DNA of 13,054 nt, from contig CAYUWG010000086.1 of the NCBI GenBank assembly GCA_964448285.1, positions 1 through 13,054 on the forward strand, written 5' to 3'. Shown here piece after piece: positions 1-7,361 of this stretch. The first letter of the stretch is position 1. Each line of letters opens with the position of its first letter. Below the pieces are notes generated by a model. The model saw only the letters and a list, made by a program, of their open reading frames with translations, was not told where the DNA came from and made no database searches. Position numbers and translations under genes: made by a program. Source of the stretch: CAYUWG01 sp964448285. Its GTDB lineage: Bacteria; Bacteroidota; Ignavibacteria; SZUA-365.

Positions 1-293
1 AAGCCCGTTCCTTCGCCCGACGCTTTCGTCGTAAAGAACGGATCGAAGATTTTCGCCACGATGTCCTGTGGGATTCCATCACCATTGTCACGAATGCGCA
101 CTTCGATACACTCATCGTCTTGAGCACTGATTACGAACACCGTCGGCGTGAAGCTCCGACCATCTCCCGATTGCACCACACGATGCATCCTGGCGGTTGC
201 TGCGTCGATCGCATTGTCGAGGATGTTTACGAAAACGCGCATCAGGTCGTTTGGCGCAGCGTGAATATCGGTAATGGAATAATCCGATTTCTT
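1..293. repeat. Direct repeat, left copy
   Basis: Gap-free alignment to 5097-5389 in the same orientation (offset 5096). Positions 1-266 differ at 8 sites; positions 267-293 differ at 8 of 27; beyond 293 no similarity is visible. The repeat probably continues left of base 1, since identity is still high at the window edge. Confidence 0.9.
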
Positions 294-320
294 TGGCGAC
301 GCAAATAAAAGCTGCTGCAG
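1..320 (-). pseudogene. Histidine kinase 3' fragment (headless duplicate)
   Basis: On the minus strand this reads a HATPase_c domain without any upstream kinase parts: N-box (NILDNAIDA), G1 box (DNGDGI), F-box (FDPFFTTK) and the first half of the G2 box, where the window ends. It matches residues 648-736 of the 770-codon kinase frame at 4991-7303, with 8 mismatches in 266 nt. Those fall in 7 codons: 4 change the amino acid (S to A, M to T, G to D, P to A) and 3 are silent, a ratio suggesting relaxed constraint. Everything before about codon 639 is missing, including the H-box histidine, and the frame is closed upstream by the TAA at 321-323, which is the stop of the neighbouring secreted protein. 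The only in-frame ATG lies just before the N-box, so any product would be a partial ATPase domain. Very likely non-functional; the 3' end lies outside the window. Confidence 0.85.
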
Positions 321-3300
321 TTACCGCACCAACGTCATCGTTCGCGTGAGATGAACGGACCCAGCCTGCAACCGGTAAAGATAGGTCCCGGACGGCAAGT
401 CACCGGAATGAAACTGAATGCTATGGAAACCTTCATTGCGTACATCATCCAACAGCACTGTCAATTCTCTTCCGAGAAGATCGTGAACCGAGAGACGAAC
501 CGGTTGTGCTTCGTTCAACGAGAAAGAAATCGTCGTTGCCGGATTGAAGGGATTCGGGATGTTTGGATACAGGACAACACCATTCGGTAAAGCCTCAACA
601 ATACTGCCCCGTTTTGGCGTCGATGGTAAGAACGACCCAATTGGGGCGCTGACAATCGTTTCCCAATTTCTGCAAGGGAAGACATCGATATCTGCTTCTA
701 CTGTCAGCGCGACGTACACCGGTTGACGAGCGAATGATGCGAACGCTGAATCAATGCCCACATAAGAACTATCCTTTTCCAGTCCACCCAATTTGAGCGA
801 TGCAACGAGAGTGTCGTTCATGGCATTGCGTATTTCCGCGTGCCACGTCACCGATTCGGTGTCGAAAATTCCAAAGGGTGCTCCATCCTGGAAGCCATGA
901 ACGTAACGCCGAATATCGAAACGGAGGTGTGATGCTTCGATTTCTTGCGTGCGAACGACCTGTGGTAAATCGGAAGGCGCGTAGAGCTTTACGGTGTCCT
1001 CGACGGAGATGAACGGGATGTACGTACTCGCGGCGCTGTCATCATAGACGCTCAAGGCAAGACCGATCGTGAAGTGCTCATTGCGCACAGACCCACCACG
1101 TAATTCCTCAGGGTTGATACCCGGAAGCACGGCAAAGTCGAACCGACCGGTATCCTGTGACGAGAAAAACTTCTTGAAGCTCACTCCCTGTATTTCTGTC
1201 GGTTGAGTGAACAGGCCTAAGTTTCCGCCATTCGTATTCAACGATATCACCGGTGTTGCACCCGTGTCGGGAAGTGTTTTCGTTCGCCAGCCCTGTATCG
1301 TTGGCGGGATCGAATGCCGCGTGTTTCCTACGGCAACATGAATTTGCCCACCGGCTTCGTTGGTCTGCCATACGATTCGAAGCTTGTCGCCGCTCGCTTT
1401 GTCGTTCCCGATGACGGGATTGAGGCTGTACTTGTTCTTAATTTCGAAAAGGTGTTCCACGGACCATGACGCAGCGGATGCGGGATTGCTGAACGGTTTC
1501 ATTTTCGTGCGATAAGCGATCAGCCTGCCGGAAAGCGATGCATAAGGCTCCGGCCATGCATCGGAAAAGAAAGCTCGCCTCGGTGTTTCCCATACGATGT
1601 GAGGTCGATTGTCTTTATCAACCGTTATGCTTGGCAGCTCGCCACGAAGTATGCCTGCACAATTCGATACCTGATCCGGTGCAAGGTCGAGACTGTCGAT
1701 TTGCCCATTACCATCGACGAGGAAGCGGCGGTACCAAATCCACTCGCCTTCCTGCCATGCAAGATGAAACGCTCCGGAGTTGTCGCACACGATCGTAGGA
1801 TGCACGGGTGTGCCGACGTTCGCGGTGAGGGATGCGGAGTCTTGTGGCGTGTAAGCTCCACCTGTGCCGACGACGAAAATCTTCAACTCCGAACCTCCAC
1901 CCGCTAACCCTTTCGATGCTGCTACGACCACTTTATTCGCATTCTTCTGTTTCGCTACGACGGCGTGGCGAACGGAATCTCCCTGTGCCACGAACAGCGC
2001 TATGGAGTCCGCCGTGAGGAGCGTGGAAGGATCGATACTACGCAGTTCCCAGTACCAACCGACTGCGGAGGTTGCAAAAAGATGCCCGTCGTTCGCGTCT
2101 ATCGAAAGGGGTGCGTCTTTCGTGAAGGGGATACGCCTTTCGACGGCCCAAGGGTCGCTCGCGTCCGGGCCTTTGCGTGTGAGCCACGACGACCCGCCGC
2201 TGTTGTAGCCGAAGAAGTACGCATCGTTGTCGAAGCAGAGCTTTCGCTGGCTGTTGCTGAATAGGTCTCCATCGGCGACGAGGTGGCCTTTGAATGATAG
2301 TGTGATGACGCTGCTGTCTTCACGGAAATACAACCCCTTCGTACTGTAAAGAGGATGGTGATGTGTCGAATCAGGATCCGTTGTAATGGCAAGTTTTGTC
2401 GGGGTCAGATTAAATATATCGACCAAGATCATATCTCCCGTAGAAACATCCTGAAGGGAAAGAGCCTCCCAAGCATTCGAACGGAGGCCAAGGTGAAGAG
2501 GGATTCTTCCGGAGTAGTACGGTTGTCCTGAGACAACGTCTTTCTCTTTATGCACGCCTCCGAAAAGTTGGAAATCCCCAATGTCCAGGGGAGTATTCCA
2601 CTCTACAAATCCCGTGTCGGGAATCGCAAGGTTGTTTTCGTATTTCACAGCCCACGGATCTTTGAGGAATGTGACCATCGGGATGTCGATTCCATCGACC
2701 TTCGTTTGGATGCTGGCTGATAAACCTAACCGAAAGTTGCTGTGTATTAACGTTGGTTCTAAAGCGATATGGTTGTAATTGAATAAAATGTTATCAGATA
2801 CTTCAAGCCAGTTGTGAAAGCGATGTGTTTTCGGTGGCTCGATGTCACGGTACCGGTTTGAGTCCGGTCTGAGAGTATGTTCGCTTTGGTAGCTCCAAGT
2901 GGATATCGTATCGCCGGACGCAATCGGGTTTTGCACGTCATTGTCCACAATGAGAAACTTGCCCGATGCCGTATTCTGGGTGGAAAGGTGGAACACGTTC
3001 TTCACTACCGTCGGCACGATGAAACACGATCTTTCCGAATAGGCATATTCCAAATCCTTCCGTCCATATTGCCAAACGCCTACGGTAGCGGAATTCTGTA
3101 ATTGTATAAGATTTCCGGTCCCATATTCTCGAACGTAGAATTTTTTAAGGCTATTCGAATAACGGATTTCCGTATCTGCCGTATTGTAGTATTGACCGAA
3201 TGATGCACTATCAGCATAATGACAGTCGCGAAAATCGATGAAGATATGCCATTCGGGACCGTCTTCCTGGATATACATCTTATATAAGCCGTGTGCAATT

Positions 3301-3596
3301 GCCGGAGGGTCCAAAGGAGGAGATGACCCTCGTCCATAGCGGTCAATGTATAGGAACGCAGCGGTCAAAGAAGTACCGGAGATGAGCGTGTCATAGGCTG
3401 TCGTGATAGGATAACCATAATACCCAGACCCCCACACCGTGCCTTGGGCTTCGAGAACGACAGTTTTACCAGAATCCGTGTTATCGATATGAACAAGAAA
3501 TTCGCCGAGAATAGGTGGTTGTTCCTGACCCCACCCCTCATCGACAGAGGTGAGTAGAGAAAGAACGCACGCAATAAGTAGCATTGAGGTTTTCAT
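321..3596 (-). CDS. Large secreted T9SS cargo protein (type A sorting domain)
   Basis: A 1091-residue exported protein of unknown function. Residues 1-24 form a signal peptide (hydrophobic MLLIACVLSLL core, probable cleavage near GWGQ). Residues about 30-590 are beta-rich and unrecognised. Residues about 590-760 contain propeller-like segments of the sialidase/exo-alpha type, with recurring phrases such as FHLAWQEGEW, PHIVWETP and LRIVWQTNEA. Residues about 890-985 look like an Ig-like or adhesive beta-sandwich. The last 80 residues are a type A T9SS sorting domain: NPFNPATTISFSL, VHDLLGRE, then SGTYLYRLQAG and a basic TRTMTLVR end. The protein is therefore expected to cross the outer membrane by the type IX system and be cell-surface attached or released. 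The ATG at 3594-3596 follows an AGGTG Shine-Dalgarno-like motif by 5 nt and lies 30 nt after the lipoprotein gene, so the two probably form an operon. No catalytic motif was seen; a structural or binding role is equally possible. Confidence 0.93.
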   Translation of the reverse strand: MKTSMLLIACVLSLLTSVDEGWGQEQPPILGEFLVHIDNTDSGKTVVLEAQGTVWGSGYYGYPITTAYDTLISGTSLTAAFLYIDRYGRGSSPPLDPPAIAHGLYKMYIQEDGPEWHIFIDFRDCHYADSASFGQYYNTADTEIRYSNSLKKFYVREYGTGNLIQLQNSATVGVWQYGRKDLEYAYSERSCFIVPTVVKNVFHLSTQNTASGKFLIVDNDVQNPIASGDTISTWSYQSEHTLRPDSNRYRDIEPPKTHRFHNWLEVSDNILFNYNHIALEPTLIHSNFRLGLSASIQTKVDGIDIPMVTFLKDPWAVKYENNLAIPDTGFVEWNTPLDIGDFQLFGGVHKEKDVVSGQPYYSGRIPLHLGLRSNAWEALSLQDVSTGDMILVDIFNLTPTKLAITTDPDSTHHHPLYSTKGLYFREDSSVITLSFKGHLVADGDLFSNSQRKLCFDNDAYFFGYNSGGSSWLTRKGPDASDPWAVERRIPFTKDAPLSIDANDGHLFATSAVGWYWELRSIDPSTLLTADSIALFVAQGDSVRHAVVAKQKNANKVVVAASKGLAGGGSELKIFVVGTGGAYTPQDSASLTANVGTPVHPTIVCDNSGAFHLAWQEGEWIWYRRFLVDGNGQIDSLDLAPDQVSNCAGILRGELPSITVDKDNRPHIVWETPRRAFFSDAWPEPYASLSGRLIAYRTKMKPFSNPASAASWSVEHLFEIKNKYSLNPVIGNDKASGDKLRIVWQTNEAGGQIHVAVGNTRHSIPPTIQGWRTKTLPDTGATPVISLNTNGGNLGLFTQPTEIQGVSFKKFFSSQDTGRFDFAVLPGINPEELRGGSVRNEHFTIGLALSVYDDSAASTYIPFISVEDTVKLYAPSDLPQVVRTQEIEASHLRFDIRRYVHGFQDGAPFGIFDTESVTWHAEIRNAMNDTLVASLKLGGLEKDSSYVGIDSAFASFARQPVYVALTVEADIDVFPCRNWETIVSAPIGSFLPSTPKRGSIVEALPNGVVLYPNIPNPFNPATTISFSLNEAQPVRLSVHDLLGRELTVLLDDVRNEGFHSIQFHSGDLPSGTYLYRLQAGSVHLTRTMTLVR

Positions 3597-3626
3597 GAGA
3601 CACCTGCAAGTTGTTTGATGTATTCG

Positions 3627-4712
3627 TTATTTCTTACGCCTCCCATGAATGATTCTCCCCTTTCCGTCCGGATACGCACCGCAAATGAACACATCATTGC
3701 GAATAATCGCGATCGAAGTGAGTATTCCTCCACCTGGATACTTGAACAGCTCCGTATAATGCTTCCATGTCCGACCGTTGAAGTGAGTGACGATATCGAA
3801 ATGTCCTGCGGCAAAGACATCATTCCTTCCTCTCCCTCGAACAGTGTTGAAGTACAAATCTCCTAGACCGAGATTCCCACCCGTCACATCCTTAGGTGGC
3901 CTCTTCCATGTGGTATCCCGATACCAAATCCCCCTTCCTGCCAGGATGACGAATCCTCCATTCTCATACGACCGGTCGTCGCACCAGACGGAATTCACCG
4001 ACCTCGTCCCGCCATCGGAGAGAGAATCGACCACACCCCAAGATCCTGAACGGGATTTGTGGAGAACTCCCCCTTTGTAATTGCTTGGAGTGCCGGCGAC
4101 AACCCAAAGATCATGTTCGTTTCCGTAGATGTCTCGCGTCTCCCATCGCGTGCCGGTTTCCTCACGGATAAACCCTACACCATTCCAGTGAATGACAGTG
4201 CTGTTCCCACCGACGATGTAGTAATCGTCCTCCGAATACGCGAAAACGTTCTGTATCGAGCCATAGAGCTTGAACTGGAGTTCGCAGTCGGTGACATAAC
4301 CAGTATCTATTCTCTGGATTGACTTTGCTGCTGTGAAGAAATGAAGCTTTTGCTCATCGTATCCGAATCCAGTCCTGAGTTCGATCGGATCCGAAATATC
4401 TGTCCCGCAAATCAACACCGGTATCTGAAGCAACGACCAGGTATCTCCTCCGTCCCAGCGTGCCGCGTTGTAAGACACCAGTTTTCCTACCGAGTCCCGG
4501 ACACGGATTCTACCTACCACGTAAACGATGGAGTCACCGACGGCGAAAAGCTTGGAGAGAACCGTCTCGGCGTCGCCAAGGTAGCTCACGCTCCACGATA
4601 TCTCGTGCGAGGTCGTATCCGGTGGCTTCTCGGTGGGCGGCGCAGGCGGCGGGTCGTCCGTGCAGGCTGTGAAGAGGAGAAGCGGTAAGAGTAACGGAAT
4701 GAGCCGGGTCAC
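3627..4712 (-). CDS. Putative lipoprotein with beta-propeller-like repeats
   Basis: A 361-residue protein that starts at GTG. Its N-terminus is a lipoprotein signal peptide: hydrophobic LIPLLLPLLLF, then TAC with the lipid-accepting Cys at residue 17, followed by a proline- and acid-rich linker (residues 18-35) typical of surface-tethered lipoproteins. The remainder repeats a blade-like pattern, roughly 'aromatic-x-VGG...HWNG..F': for example VFAYSEDDYYIVGGN with VIHWNGVGF (157-181), DIYGNEHDLWVVAG (194-207), GRNDVFAAGHFDIVTHFNGRTW (interrupted form, 296-316) and RNDVFICGAYPDG (338-350). This resembles WD/kelch-like propeller proteins common in Ignavibacteria and relatives, where no enzymatic role is established. 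It precedes the T9SS cargo gene by 30 nt in the same direction, and the two may act together at the surface. The function is unknown; propeller fold is inferred from repeat spacing only. Confidence 0.88.
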   Translation of the reverse strand: MTRLIPLLLPLLLFTACTDDPPPAPPTEKPPDTTSHEISWSVSYLGDAETVLSKLFAVGDSIVYVVGRIRVRDSVGKLVSYNAARWDGGDTWSLLQIPVLICGTDISDPIELRTGFGYDEQKLHFFTAAKSIQRIDTGYVTDCELQFKLYGSIQNVFAYSEDDYYIVGGNSTVIHWNGVGFIREETGTRWETRDIYGNEHDLWVVAGTPSNYKGGVLHKSRSGSWGVVDSLSDGGTRSVNSVWCDDRSYENGGFVILAGRGIWYRDTTWKRPPKDVTGGNLGLGDLYFNTVRGRGRNDVFAAGHFDIVTHFNGRTWKHYTELFKYPGGGILTSIAIIRNDVFICGAYPDGKGRIIHGRRKK

Positions 4713-4717
4713 GTGTG

Positions 4718-4721
4718 CCTC
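4718..4721 (-). promoter_or_regulatory. Shine-Dalgarno GAGG supporting the GTG start at 4712
   Basis: On the minus strand GAGG is followed by CACAC and then GTG, a 5-nt spacer. No in-frame ATG exists near the signal peptide, so this motif and the intact lipoprotein signal decide the start. Confidence 0.55.
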
Positions 4722-4725
4722 GATG

Positions 4726-4953
4726 CTATGTGAAAAACTCTACCGCTACTGTAGGGAAAAAGTGGGAATGATGCAAGGAGAATTCGTCAGCAATTTCGGT
4801 TCCGGCGCCTGCGATCACGAGCATCGGTCCTTCGGTTTTCGCGACGGCTTGATACTGTGCGTCGTTCAGTTCGCGCTTGTAATCGATCTTGAAACGCGCT
4901 TCATCCGACGTGATCAGCGTGAGCGGTGTTTTCTTCAGCGTGATTTTTTTCAT
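4726..4953 (-). pseudogene. Truncated UvrD/PcrA-family helicase, 5' stump
   Basis: The frame opens at the ATG at 4951-4953, 37 nt after the kinase stop, in the position of a downstream operon gene. Codons 1-52 read a superfamily 1 helicase N-terminus: a basic leader (MKKITLKK), the Q-motif (ELNDAQYQAVAKTEGP) and the start of motif I (MLVIAGAGT). Family members continue as GKT, the phosphate-binding lysine and threonine; here the next residues are EIADEF and the frame drifts to a TAG at 4726-4728. Family proteins are usually around 650-780 residues, so more than 90% is missing. Homology ends at 4798. The stump cannot bind ATP. The sharp loss of homology in the middle of Walker A marks a DNA junction rather than gradual decay. 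AddA/RecB-like helicases share this motif, but the Q-motif wording favours UvrD/PcrA/Rep. Confidence 0.85.
4748..4776 (-). promoter_or_regulatory. Weak sigma70-like promoter for the lipoprotein-cargo pair
   Basis: On the minus strand TTGCAT (4771-4776) and TACAGT (4748-4753) are separated by 17 nt, and the latter is 35 nt before the GTG start. Matches to consensus are partial (3 of 6 and 4 of 6). It lies just past the helicase breakpoint, so it would be the module's own promoter. Many FCB bacteria use a different promoter consensus, which lowers confidence. Confidence 0.25.
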
Positions 4954-4990
4954 GCCGGAATATAATCGGAAGAACCGTGCCCTGTGAAGA

Positions 4991-7096
4991 TCAGATTGGA
5001 AGTCGGATGATGAACTCCGCACCTTCGTTAGACGATTCAACCGTCAGCGTTCCATCGTGTTGATGAGCGATGATCTCGTAGCTGATGGAAAGCCCTAAGC
5101 CCGTTCCTTCGCCCGACGCTTTCGTCGTAAAGAACGGATCGAAGATTTTCGGCACGATGTCCTGTGGGATTCCATCACCATTGTCACGAATGCGTACTTC
5201 GATACACTCACCGTCTTGAGCACTGATTACGAACACCGTCGGCATGAAACTCCGACCATCTCCCGATTGCACCACACGATGCATCCTGGCGGTTGACGCG
5301 TCGATCGCATTGTCGAGGATATTTACGAAAACGCGCATCAGGTCGTTTGGCGCAGCGTGAATCTCCGGTATGGATTCATCCAATTCCTTCTCGATGTTCA
5401 ACGGAATGTCGGGATTGCTCACACGATGTGTATGGTAAATCCTTCGCACGGCGGAATCGACCAACGCATTGATGCTCACCGCCTCTTTCGATCCCGTCTT
5501 ATGCGTAGCGTGTTCCATCATATTGCGAACGATCCCGTCAGCGCGCTTGCCGTGCTCGGCAATTTTCCCAAGATTCTCTTTGAGCAACTGAATCGATAGC
5601 GCAGCCGTGTCATTCCCCGCTAACTCTTCTTCCAGTTCCGTCACGATGTCCTTACTTACGTCGGCAAAGTTGTTGACGAAGTTGAGCGGATTCTTTATCT
5701 CATGCGCAACCCCTGCGGTCAACTGTCCGAGTGACGCCATCTTCTCAGAATGGATAAGCTGCTGTTGCGTCGTCTTCAATGTGCGTATCGTCTCTTGCAA
5801 TTCACGCGTGCGATCATCGACCCTCTTCTCGAGAAGAACGTTTTGCTCTTGAATCAGGCGCTGGTTCTCCGTTGCATACTCTAAGGATTTCTGTTGCGCT
5901 TCTGCACGCTCTTCCTTCATCGTATTCAGCTTGTCGGCCAAAGCGAGTGAAAGGAAAATCAACTCCCACATCGCACCGAGAATGAATGCATTGCTGGAAA
6001 AGAAGGAATAGGGCATGATTCCTCGCAGGAACAACGCATACACGATGATCGAGCCGAGCGAAAAGGCGAGTGAAATGAGGAAGAACCGCGCCGGACGATA
6101 GCCTCTGCGATATGCCTTCCACGCATACCCGATCTGAATGGAAGAGAACACGACGGCAACGAATTGCAATGTCGTGGATGCAGTGACACGGAATCCAAGG
6201 ATGTACCCGATCGTTACCATCAAAGTGAGTACGATCCCAATTCCGTTGATCTGATATAAACGCGGAAGCTGTTGCTTCGCTTTCAGAAAGCTGTTCGAAA
6301 AAAGCAGAACGAAGGTACTACCCAGGGAGAGGGCAGGGGTACCGTAATCCATCAGCCAGGCAAGATCGTCAGGAAGCAAAAGCGCGAGGACGCCTTTATT
6401 GATTGCGATGTACAGCGAAAGGCCAAGTATCCATCCGCAGTAGTAAAGGAAATCACTCTCCTTCAGATAGAGGAAGATGAACAAATTCACGAGAAACGTG
6501 ATGACGAATATCCCAAAATAAACGCCGAGAAAAGTGCTGTTACGTCCTTGCTCTTCGAGAATCGATTGGACCGTACCGATCGTGAAAGGCGAGTAATTGA
6601 TAAAACTCTTTACGCGGACATACACAGTCGCCGTTGAATCGCGCTGCAGTGCGAGACGCACAAGGAAATCAAGACCCTCGATGTCGCGTTTTCGCATGGG
6701 GATCGTTCGTCCCGTTTCTTTGCGGACGATTCGATCTCCATGCTGAAGAAAGACGTGCACACTATCGAGGTAGGGATTTCCGACAGCTAACACCCATTCC
6801 GTAAGGCTTCGGTCCATCATAACAAATTTGTACCACACCGTCGCATTGGACGTCCCAAAGTTTGGAACCTCTGCTTGCATCGGTTGAAACTGCGCTTGAA
6901 CGCTTGCATCGAGTATTTGCTCGAATGTCAATTCCCCCGTTGGGTCAACGAAGAAAGAACCCATTCCTCCGATGTTCATCCTTTCAGAACCGCTATCGAG
7001 GATAACGAGTTGTTGAGCCGTCACATGACAGCCGGCAAGAAGAAAAAGGGTCAGCGCGAGCATCATGGCTTTTGGCTTCCCAACGCGAGAAGTCAT
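4991..7096 (-). CDS. 7TMR-DISM sensor histidine kinase
   Basis: Intact membrane sensor kinase, expected to autophosphorylate on His and pass phosphate to an unidentified response regulator. Numbering from this ATG: signal/lipoprotein-like N-terminus (about 1-25, with an LLAGC box), a periplasmic 7TMR-DISMED2 sandwich domain (about 50-175), seven membrane helices (about 188-390), a coiled coil (about 390-450), HisKA with the phospho-acceptor in HEIKNP (His 465), then HATPase_c with N-box, DNGDGI, FDPFFTTK and GEGTGLGLS to the end. DISMED2 domains are thought to bind carbohydrate-like ligands; the ligand here is unknown. No response regulator is nearby. The open frame continues upstream to 7303, but those 69 codons lack family features and contain an inverted repeat; the ATG at 7096 places a basic n-region before the hydrophobic segment. 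Its GAGGTG lies too close to be ideal, and the ATG at 7069, behind GGAAG, is an alternative start. Confidence 0.93.
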   Translation of the reverse strand: MTSRVGKPKAMMLALTLFLLAGCHVTAQQLVILDSGSERMNIGGMGSFFVDPTGELTFEQILDASVQAQFQPMQAEVPNFGTSNATVWYKFVMMDRSLTEWVLAVGNPYLDSVHVFLQHGDRIVRKETGRTIPMRKRDIEGLDFLVRLALQRDSTATVYVRVKSFINYSPFTIGTVQSILEEQGRNSTFLGVYFGIFVITFLVNLFIFLYLKESDFLYYCGWILGLSLYIAINKGVLALLLPDDLAWLMDYGTPALSLGSTFVLLFSNSFLKAKQQLPRLYQINGIGIVLTLMVTIGYILGFRVTASTTLQFVAVVFSSIQIGYAWKAYRRGYRPARFFLISLAFSLGSIIVYALFLRGIMPYSFFSSNAFILGAMWELIFLSLALADKLNTMKEERAEAQQKSLEYATENQRLIQEQNVLLEKRVDDRTRELQETIRTLKTTQQQLIHSEKMASLGQLTAGVAHEIKNPLNFVNNFADVSKDIVTELEEELAGNDTAALSIQLLKENLGKIAEHGKRADGIVRNMMEHATHKTGSKEAVSINALVDSAVRRIYHTHRVSNPDIPLNIEKELDESIPEIHAAPNDLMRVFVNILDNAIDASTARMHRVVQSGDGRSFMPTVFVISAQDGECIEVRIRDNGDGIPQDIVPKIFDPFFTTKASGEGTGLGLSISYEIIAHQHDGTLTVESSNEGAEFIIRLPI
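5097..5389. repeat. Direct repeat, right copy
   Basis: Partner of the repeat at 1-293, lying inside the intact histidine kinase gene (ATPase domain). If the left copy continues beyond the window as expected, the full repeat could extend down to 4798, where the helicase stump ends, giving up to roughly 590 nt; only 293 nt can be verified here. Confidence 0.9.
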
Positions 7097-7200
7097 CACC
7101 TCGTGTGTCAATCCTATAAGCGATCGTGAAGAAATCACTGCATCGAACATATCGGGCTGGGCATTCATTTCCAATTCGATTCCTCTCTTCATCACAGTTG

Positions 7201-7224
7201 AAAAATTCGATTGCTCGAATCTTT
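7201..7224. promoter_or_regulatory. Inverted repeat, possible operator
   Basis: AAAAATTCGA - TTGC - TCGAATCTTT: arms of 10 nt pair at 9 of 10 positions, with the inner six (ATTCGA/TCGAAT) perfect, around a 4-nt centre. It sits 105 nt upstream of the kinase ATG and 137 nt upstream of the radical SAM ATG. The two-fold symmetry suits a dimeric regulator; a transcribed hairpin is the alternative. Confidence 0.45.
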
Positions 7225-7347
7225 TACTTGGTTTCCAACTGGTTAAGCGCCATCTTGAAACACCACGCGAGGTTTTTGTCGCCACTCTCTGTGTGAAGCC
7301 CAAATTTCGGTGTCAGACTCTCGGGTTCCCCGGTTTCCCAAACTCAT

Positions 7348-7354
7348 AAAAGGA
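7348..7354 (+). promoter_or_regulatory. Ribosome binding site of the radical SAM gene
   Basis: AAAAGGA lies 7 nt before the ATG at 7362, a good Shine-Dalgarno match that fixes the start. Confidence 0.6.
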
Positions 7355-7361
7355 TCTCAGT

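Larger units (their letters stand above)
321..4797. other. Candidate inserted two-gene module between duplicated flanks
   Basis: This segment carries the lipoprotein and T9SS cargo genes. On one side it abuts a helicase gene cut after codon 52, on the other a kinase gene lacking about its first 640 codons. Both broken genes belong to the flank sequence; an intact kinase precedes the helicase stump. No transposase, integrase, terminal inverted repeat or short target duplication is visible, so the boundaries are inferred only from where homology stops. Part of the segment (about 2350-3600) is visibly more AT-rich than the genes to the right. Insertion or duplication plus deletion both fit. Confidence 0.45.
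7097..7361. promoter_or_regulatory. Divergent intergenic control region
   Basis: This 265-nt stretch separates the kinase gene (minus) from the radical SAM gene (plus) and must contain promoters for both unless the kinase start lies further upstream. It is AT-richer in its middle and contains a strong inverted repeat at 7201-7224. No convincing -35/-10 pair was found in either direction. No small ORF with coding character was seen. Confidence 0.5.

Noticed and set aside
1..3596. Translational readthrough fusing the cargo to the kinase fragment
   Set aside because: The cargo has a complete sorting domain before TAA and no readthrough signal is visible; the in-frame relation is expected by chance in one of three cases.
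321..3596. Internal duplication in the cargo from the repeated DPWAV phrase (residues 313-317 and 481-485)
   Set aside because: Flanking residues are only loosely alike, so it is too short to claim a repeat.
1..5389. Direct repeats as ends of an insertion sequence or composite transposon
   Set aside because: The repeats are pieces of a host kinase gene, not transposase, and there are no terminal inverted repeats or short target duplications.
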